From: Halomonas sp. ML-15
GTDB lineage: Bacteria; Pseudomonadota; Gammaproteobacteria; Pseudomonadales; Halomonadaceae
Reading direction: 5' to 3'
Assembly: GCF_014779595.1 (NCBI RefSeq)
Contig: NZ_JACXZT010000005.1
Coordinates: forward strand, 1 to 48,464
Length of the DNA: 48,464 bases
In this document: positions 44,340 through 48,464 of the stretch, piece by piece
How positions within the stretch are numbered: the first letter of the stretch is position 1
Layout of the letters: each line of letters begins with the position of its first letter
The notes under the pieces: generated by a model
Databases searched by the model: none
Seen by the model: only the letters and a program-made list of their open reading frames with translations
What the model was told of the DNA's origin: nothing
Program-made: the position numbers and the translations under genes

Positions 44340-47300
44340 TGTGGTTCCTCGTAGATAACGCGCATGCCCCCCTGCCCATCGGGCAGGTATTCGCATTGGG
44401 TATCGGCATGCCGGCCCAGGCTATTAGCAGCATCAAGATAAAGGTTTCTCGCATCAACGACTTCGGGGTTGTCAGTACCAGAGTCGCTTTTCATAAATCG
44501 ATCCAATAGATAGCGGTTATGGCAGTAGCCAAGCCCGCGCACGTCATGGGTGCGCTTGCCATAACGATCCAGCCGTAGCAGGGCCTTCTCGAACAGGAGG
44601 CTGCCCGGGTTGGGGCCGGACGCCGGCCGCAGCGGACCGTAGGTGCAGATGAGCATGCCGTCGTGAATCCAACCCACGCAGTTGGCGATGGCCATCTGCT
44701 GCAGGTCGCGTGCCTCATGCTCGTTAAAGCGCCTACGCCTTGCCCCGCGGCCCCGACCGCCGGTAACCGTTTCTTCGACTTCAAATTCACGTGGTGTGCT
44801 GGTCAATAGCCAAAGCAGAGAGCCCAGGGCTTCGGGGGTTAGCTGCTGGACCCAGGCACGCAGCTGACGCTCCTCCTTGCCATCGCGCGATGTCAGGACA
44901 TAGGCGATCTGCCCCGCACGATCCGTCTCCGACAGCTCATCCCGCAGTTGCCGTAGCCAGGCGCGCCCCTTGGCCATCACCAGGCCTGCATTGAGCAGGG
45001 TCATCATCAGTACATAGCCGAGGTTGCTGAGCTCCTCGAAGGCCTCTGCATCCAGCCAGTCGACCCGCTCGAAACCACTGGCCACCAGGTCGCGGTGCAG
45101 CATGGTCAGCCACAGGTCCAGGTGGCGATTGTCGAGTTCCATGGTCACGCCGCCGCCGACGCCCTTGCCGCAGAACACCGAGGCCTTGGCCCGCAGCACG
45201 AACTTGCCATCCCGCAGGCCGATATGGAAGTCGGTATTCCCGCCCCAGCCCAGGCCGTGCTCGCGATGCCACACGGCCATGCCCAGGCTGCGCCACTCTT
45301 GTAGCTCGTCCAGCTGGTTGCGTCGGGTGAAGGCGTCCACCGCCTGGTGCATGGGGGCACGCATGGCGATGTCCTCGGGCGGTTCCCAGCGCAGCTCGCA
45401 GCGATGCTCGATGCCACCGCGGGTACCCAGGAAGGCGTTTAGCCGAGCGCCGATGCCCAGGCGGTTTACCGGTTCCTCGGCGCTGATGCTCGGCTCGCCG
45501 TCAAACGATAGGCGCAGCGTGCCGGACATGGCCAGGCTGGCGCCAGCGAAGCCCTTGGCCACGGTCTCTAGGCGCAGGGCGTAGCGGCCCAGGTCCAGCT
45601 CGCCGCCGTCCTTAAGGGGTAGCCTGGCATGCAGCGCCTCCTCCTCTTCGGGGAGGTCCAGTACGTTCAGGGTGAGTTCGCCACGCACCAGATGGTAGTC
45701 CCCCTTGAGCTCCCATTCACGACGCAATGGCCCGCTGTCGCTGGAGGCCTCGACGCTGCCTTGCCGGCTCTCCCACTCGCCATCCGGTGGGCTCGTGTCG
45801 GCCAAGCGTAGCGGTTCGGGGAAATCGAGAGTGATCGCAGAGGAGAGCTTTCCCTCGGTGAGCCCGATCAGGCGCAGGGCCTGAGCCTGGGCGCTGGCGT
45901 CGAACAGCCGCAGGGTATCCCTGGCTGGGCCGGTGAACAGCAGGCGCTGCAGGGTCTCTCCCCAGCGGGTTCTGGCGTCGTCGCTGGCCAGGCTGGCAAT
46001 CTCATGGCCCGCCTCATCGAGCGCGGCATAGAACTTCTCGGGTTCGAACAGCCCCAGCTTTTCGCCGTGCCATTCACCGCGCCAGTCGATGGGCTCGCAG
46101 CCCTTGAGGTCGAGCCAGTGCGAAAGCGCCGTTTCCGGAGCGTCCCACAGGGTAGCCGGGAGGGCGCCGTCGGCGTCGAGCAGCGGTGCGATGCGGCGCC
46201 GCTCTGGATCACTCATATAGTCCATCAGCAGGTGCAGGCTGATATGGCTCAACTCGCGCTCGCCACCGGCGGCAGTGAACTCACGCAGTGGCCAGTCGTT
46301 GCGGACGAGAAGGTCGAGGCGGCGCTTTTCATAGCCGAAGGCGTTGCGCTCATCGGCCAGGTCGGCTTGCCAGAGCAGCACGCGGCGTGGACGCAGGGTT
46401 TCCACGGCTTGCTTGGCGCGCTCGTGCAGGGCATCGAGCTGTTCGTTGAGCTCCTGATAACGTTCACGCTCATCGGCAAACAGGAACAGCGGGAGGGCGG
46501 CGTGGCCTGCGGTGCCGGTCTGCCACTCTTCCAGTTTGCTCTCCACCGCCGCGAGCAGCTCGGCCTGTTCGCGCAGCAGGTCGTTGTAGTGATCGAAGTC
46601 CTCGACGCCCTTCCACAAGGTGGCGTCCGGGGTGGACGGCTTGGCCAGGGCGTATTCCGGTGTGGCGATGCCCAGTGCCGCCAGGTGGAGAATGCTTTCC
46701 AGGTAGGCGGCATAGAGGGTTTCGCTGTGCAGCTCCGCCATCTGGATCATGTCGTCGAGATGGCACCGGGCGCTAGCGGCATTGGGTGTTTGCTCTTCGC
46801 AGTGGTCTAGGAACGTCTTGTACTCGGCGATCACCTCCTGCAGGGTGTAGCGCTGCTCGGGGTCGTCATCAGCGTCATCATTCACGGCCGGCAGCAGCTC
46901 GTGCTTGCGTATAGCCTCCTGGCGGGTGCGACGGTAGTTTTCCAAGGCCTGCTGGATCTCACTCTCCCAGGGGCCGTAGAACGCATCCCCTTCGCGGACA
47001 TAGCCCGCGTCACGCGCGGCCCGCCGTCCGGCATGGCGCAAGGTGCTCAGCTCATCCTCGAGGCGCCGTATCTCGTTGGCCTGCTGCTGGCGTTGGTAGC
47101 GCCACTGGCGTTGTTGATCGTCGGCTTCGCGTCCATCTGGCGTCGGTGCTGTCTCGATGGTGGTATCCAGGCCGTTGTGCCAGACCCTGGCCTTGGCCAG
47201 TTCCTCCTCCAGCGCGTCGTAGCGGTCACGCTCCTCCTCCGGGAGAAAACTGCCGGGGGTGGCCGGCAGGAAGCACTCCATGATCCCGGTTTTCTCGGAC

Positions 47301-47539
47301 AGCGTGGCGTTGCGCTGACCAGGGTCTTCGATACTGGCCCACTGATGAAGCTCATGAGCGGCTTCGTGGAGGAGATTGGCGGCGTCTTGCGTCAATAGCC
47401 AGAAACGTCCGGTGCCGACGAGGTAGAGGATATCCACCCACTCCGCTGCCTGACACGCGTGCTGGCCCTGTCCGCAGATAGAGCCGCCGGTGCTGGAAGA
47501 GGTGAACGGAGGCCATTCGATAGAATTTTCCTGAGTCAT
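44336..47539 (-). CDS. Large protein of unknown family, putative T6SS effector
   Basis: I do not recognise the family of this 1067-aa protein. It has no signal peptide, which fits a T6SS cargo loaded in the cytoplasm. The N-terminus has CGQGQHAC and a HEAAHELH stretch (His58, Glu59, His62), formally HExxH. Residues about 95-420 are charged and helical, coiled-coil-like (DALEEELAKARVW; QQANEIRRLEDELSTLRHAG). About 540-790 looks beta-rich. Near residues 835-856 is a hydrophobic stretch (LSNLGYVLMMTLLNAGLVMA), then LTPEALGSLLWLLTS and an Arg-rich loop GRGRGARRRRFNEHEARD. No PAAR, Rhs or HKD phospholipase motif is seen. ATG 47539 overlaps the DUF4123 stop as ATGA; the open frame above it is antisense-free but overlaps DUF4123. 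An ATGA also joins it to copy D. Effector role is inferred from this context. Confidence 0.75.
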   Translation of the reverse strand: MTQENSIEWPPFTSSSTGGSICGQGQHACQAAEWVDILYLVGTGRFWLLTQDAANLLHEAAHELHQWASIEDPGQRNATLSEKTGIMECFLPATPGSFLPEEERDRYDALEEELAKARVWHNGLDTTIETAPTPDGREADDQQRQWRYQRQQQANEIRRLEDELSTLRHAGRRAARDAGYVREGDAFYGPWESEIQQALENYRRTRQEAIRKHELLPAVNDDADDDPEQRYTLQEVIAEYKTFLDHCEEQTPNAASARCHLDDMIQMAELHSETLYAAYLESILHLAALGIATPEYALAKPSTPDATLWKGVEDFDHYNDLLREQAELLAAVESKLEEWQTGTAGHAALPLFLFADERERYQELNEQLDALHERAKQAVETLRPRRVLLWQADLADERNAFGYEKRRLDLLVRNDWPLREFTAAGGERELSHISLHLLMDYMSDPERRRIAPLLDADGALPATLWDAPETALSHWLDLKGCEPIDWRGEWHGEKLGLFEPEKFYAALDEAGHEIASLASDDARTRWGETLQRLLFTGPARDTLRLFDASAQAQALRLIGLTEGKLSSAITLDFPEPLRLADTSPPDGEWESRQGSVEASSDSGPLRREWELKGDYHLVRGELTLNVLDLPEEEEALHARLPLKDGGELDLGRYALRLETVAKGFAGASLAMSGTLRLSFDGEPSISAEEPVNRLGIGARLNAFLGTRGGIEHRCELRWEPPEDIAMRAPMHQAVDAFTRRNQLDELQEWRSLGMAVWHREHGLGWGGNTDFHIGLRDGKFVLRAKASVFCGKGVGGGVTMELDNRHLDLWLTMLHRDLVASGFERVDWLDAEAFEELSNLGYVLMMTLLNAGLVMAKGRAWLRQLRDELSETDRAGQIAYVLTSRDGKEERQLRAWVQQLTPEALGSLLWLLTSTPREFEVEETVTGGRGRGARRRRFNEHEARDLQQMAIANCVGWIHDGMLICTYGPLRPASGPNPGSLLFEKALLRLDRYGKRTHDVRGLGYCHNRYLLDRFMKSDSGTDNPEVVDARNLYLDAANSLGRHADTQCEYLPDGQGGMRVIYEEPQ

Positions 47540-48366
47540 GCGGACGCCTCCAGTGCGTCGACTTTCTGCCAGGCCGGCCTGGCCGCTTGAAGAAGCTGCA
47601 TGGTGCTCGCCTGAGCCCACCAGTCCGCGTCGTCCTCGCATACTTTCGGTAGAAGACGTTGTAAATGGTGAGCCTGGTGGATGCCCGCGGCCTCTAGCTG
47701 CCCAAGCCGCTCCAGCCATTCGGCGGGCAATGCCTGCAACGGCGTATCGGTCGCCTGGCTGAGCCACCAGCCACGCGGGCTCTCCTTGAGGGCGATTTCC
47801 AGTGTTTGGGTCAGCGGCGGTATCTCGACGTTGTCGGCGTCATCGACGGGCTGCCAAACCTGCCAGTGCGACAGCGGCGTCGGCGTGACGACCCGTCCGA
47901 GGGGCCCGATCAGTTGGGCGTAGGCGGTGTCGCTGCTGGCGGCGAGCAGGGCGGTCCAGGCGGTTGGGGCCTGCAGGTTCACCAATGACTGGCCGCCGTG
48001 GGGGTCGTCGAGCACGAACAGGCGGCGTAGATGATCGGCCAGGTCATTGAGCGAGGTCGCTTGTGCCGGCTGAAAGATCCAGCCCAAGTGCTGCTCCCGG
48101 CATAGCGTCTCACCGCTATGCCAGGCGACGCTGCCGACATCGAGCTCGATCAGCCAAGGACTGGCATCGATCAGCGGCGCTAACGGCGTGGTGGCGAAGA
48201 GCGTGAGGAAGTCACGCCAACCAGGCTGCCCGATGAGATCAGCGCAGCGCCCGGAGGCACGACGCTGGTCGAGCACCATATAGGCGGGACGATGGCCACC
48301 GAAGCTGGTGGCCGGGCTATCGACAGGATGACCGCGTTCGGCGATATGCTTCAGCCAGCCAGACAT
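47536..48366 (-). CDS. DUF4123 domain protein, T6SS effector adaptor
   Basis: The 276-aa protein has the DUF4123 (Tap/TEC) layout: an early YMVLDQRR strand, PWLIELD near residue 77, LGWIFQPAQATSLNDLADHLRRLFVLDDPHGG... and a QSLVNLQAPTAWTALLA-type block, then a variable C-terminal part with VWQPVDD. DUF4123 proteins are chaperones that load a specific effector onto VgrG, and the effector gene usually lies directly downstream, as here with an ATGA overlap. Its own start overlaps the upstream gene by 16 bp. I read no catalytic motif. Confidence 0.82.
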   Translation of the reverse strand: MSGWLKHIAERGHPVDSPATSFGGHRPAYMVLDQRRASGRCADLIGQPGWRDFLTLFATTPLAPLIDASPWLIELDVGSVAWHSGETLCREQHLGWIFQPAQATSLNDLADHLRRLFVLDDPHGGQSLVNLQAPTAWTALLAASSDTAYAQLIGPLGRVVTPTPLSHWQVWQPVDDADNVEIPPLTQTLEIALKESPRGWWLSQATDTPLQALPAEWLERLGQLEAAGIHQAHHLQRLLPKVCEDDADWWAQASTMQLLQAARPAWQKVDALEASA

Positions 48367-48464
48367 GGACAGTCCTCGCGGCTACATTGGGTGTCATTGA
48401 TCTTGCCGCACAGCGGCATCAGCGCGGCCTCGCTCAGTTGGTAGTCCTTTAGCTTGGGCAGTGA
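48351..48464 (-). CDS. Partial gene, cysteine-rich C-terminus
   Basis: An open frame enters from beyond the right edge and gives 37 residues ending MPLCGKINDTQCSREDCPC LAG before a TGA at 48351. It overlaps the DUF4123 start by 16 bp in another frame, which suggests a cotranscribed upstream gene. By position it should be a VgrG or PAAR-like spike protein, but the visible tail does not let me identify it. Confidence 0.5.
   Translation of the reverse strand, partial: SLPKLKDYQLSEAALMPLCGKINDTQCSREDCPCLAG

Noticed and set aside
44336-47539. Rhs, PAAR or HKD phospholipase effector
   Set aside because: I searched by eye for RHS/YD repeats, PAAR prolines-glycines and HxKx4D pairs and saw none, so the protein is left unassigned.

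Overview
This window most likely comes from a moderately halophilic gammaproteobacterium close to Halomonas/Chromohalobacter. The evidence is high-GC DNA, a choline-sulfatase with its LysR regulator (choline-O-sulfate is an osmolyte source), four complete TRAP transporters in about 28 kb, and sugar-acid genes arranged in a way I recall from Halomonadaceae. I see no rRNA, tRNA, CRISPR array or intact insertion sequence.

Layout. (1) 1-2738: betC (choline-sulfatase, broken by a single-base frameshift) divergent from a LysR regulator. (2) 2777-8000: glycolate oxidase operon glcDEFG on the minus strand, divergent from its FadR-type regulator glcC, with a TGGT-N3-ACCA operator between them. (3) 8005-18503: a GntR regulator divergent from a TRAP transporter followed by a crotonase homologue, a CaiB-type CoA-transferase, a serine-glyoxylate-type aminotransferase and a 1003-aa FAD/Fe-S oxidoreductase. 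This looks like one catabolic unit whose substrate I cannot name. Three copies of a TTGAATTCWTWAT motif lie in its non-coding gaps. (4) 18508-22740: L-fuconate dehydratase, an LctP-family permease and a glutathione S-transferase. (5) 22947-40124: a hexuronate/aldonate catabolic block: GntR regulator, TRAP 2, uxaC, manD, an rspB-type dehydrogenase, TRAP 3, uxuB, then an AT-richer cassette (TRAP 4 plus dlgD) wedged between uxuB and uxuA. Together UxaC, UxuB and UxuA/ManD take glucuronate through fructuronate and mannonate to 2-keto-3-deoxygluconate. The RspB-type enzyme probably feeds L-gulonate or a similar acid into fructuronate.

(6) 40148-48464, minus strand: a type VI secretion cargo operon. 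A cysteine-rich partial gene overlaps a DUF4123 adaptor, which is coupled by ATGA to a 1067-aa protein of unknown family, which is coupled by ATGA to four tandem genes for secreted Sel1-repeat proteins 2 bp apart, plus a fifth truncated copy that runs antisense into the end of uxuA. The natural reading is an effector with an expanded immunity array. The copies are mosaics: the N-terminal, middle and C-terminal thirds each group the copies differently, which points to repeated recombination. This is the most unusual system in the window, followed by the unassigned CoA-dependent operon of region 3.

Regulatory structure. In three of the four TRAP operons the binding-protein gene is followed by a strong hairpin without a T-run before the membrane genes, which would favour excess binding protein. 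The AT-rich TRAP 4 lacks it.
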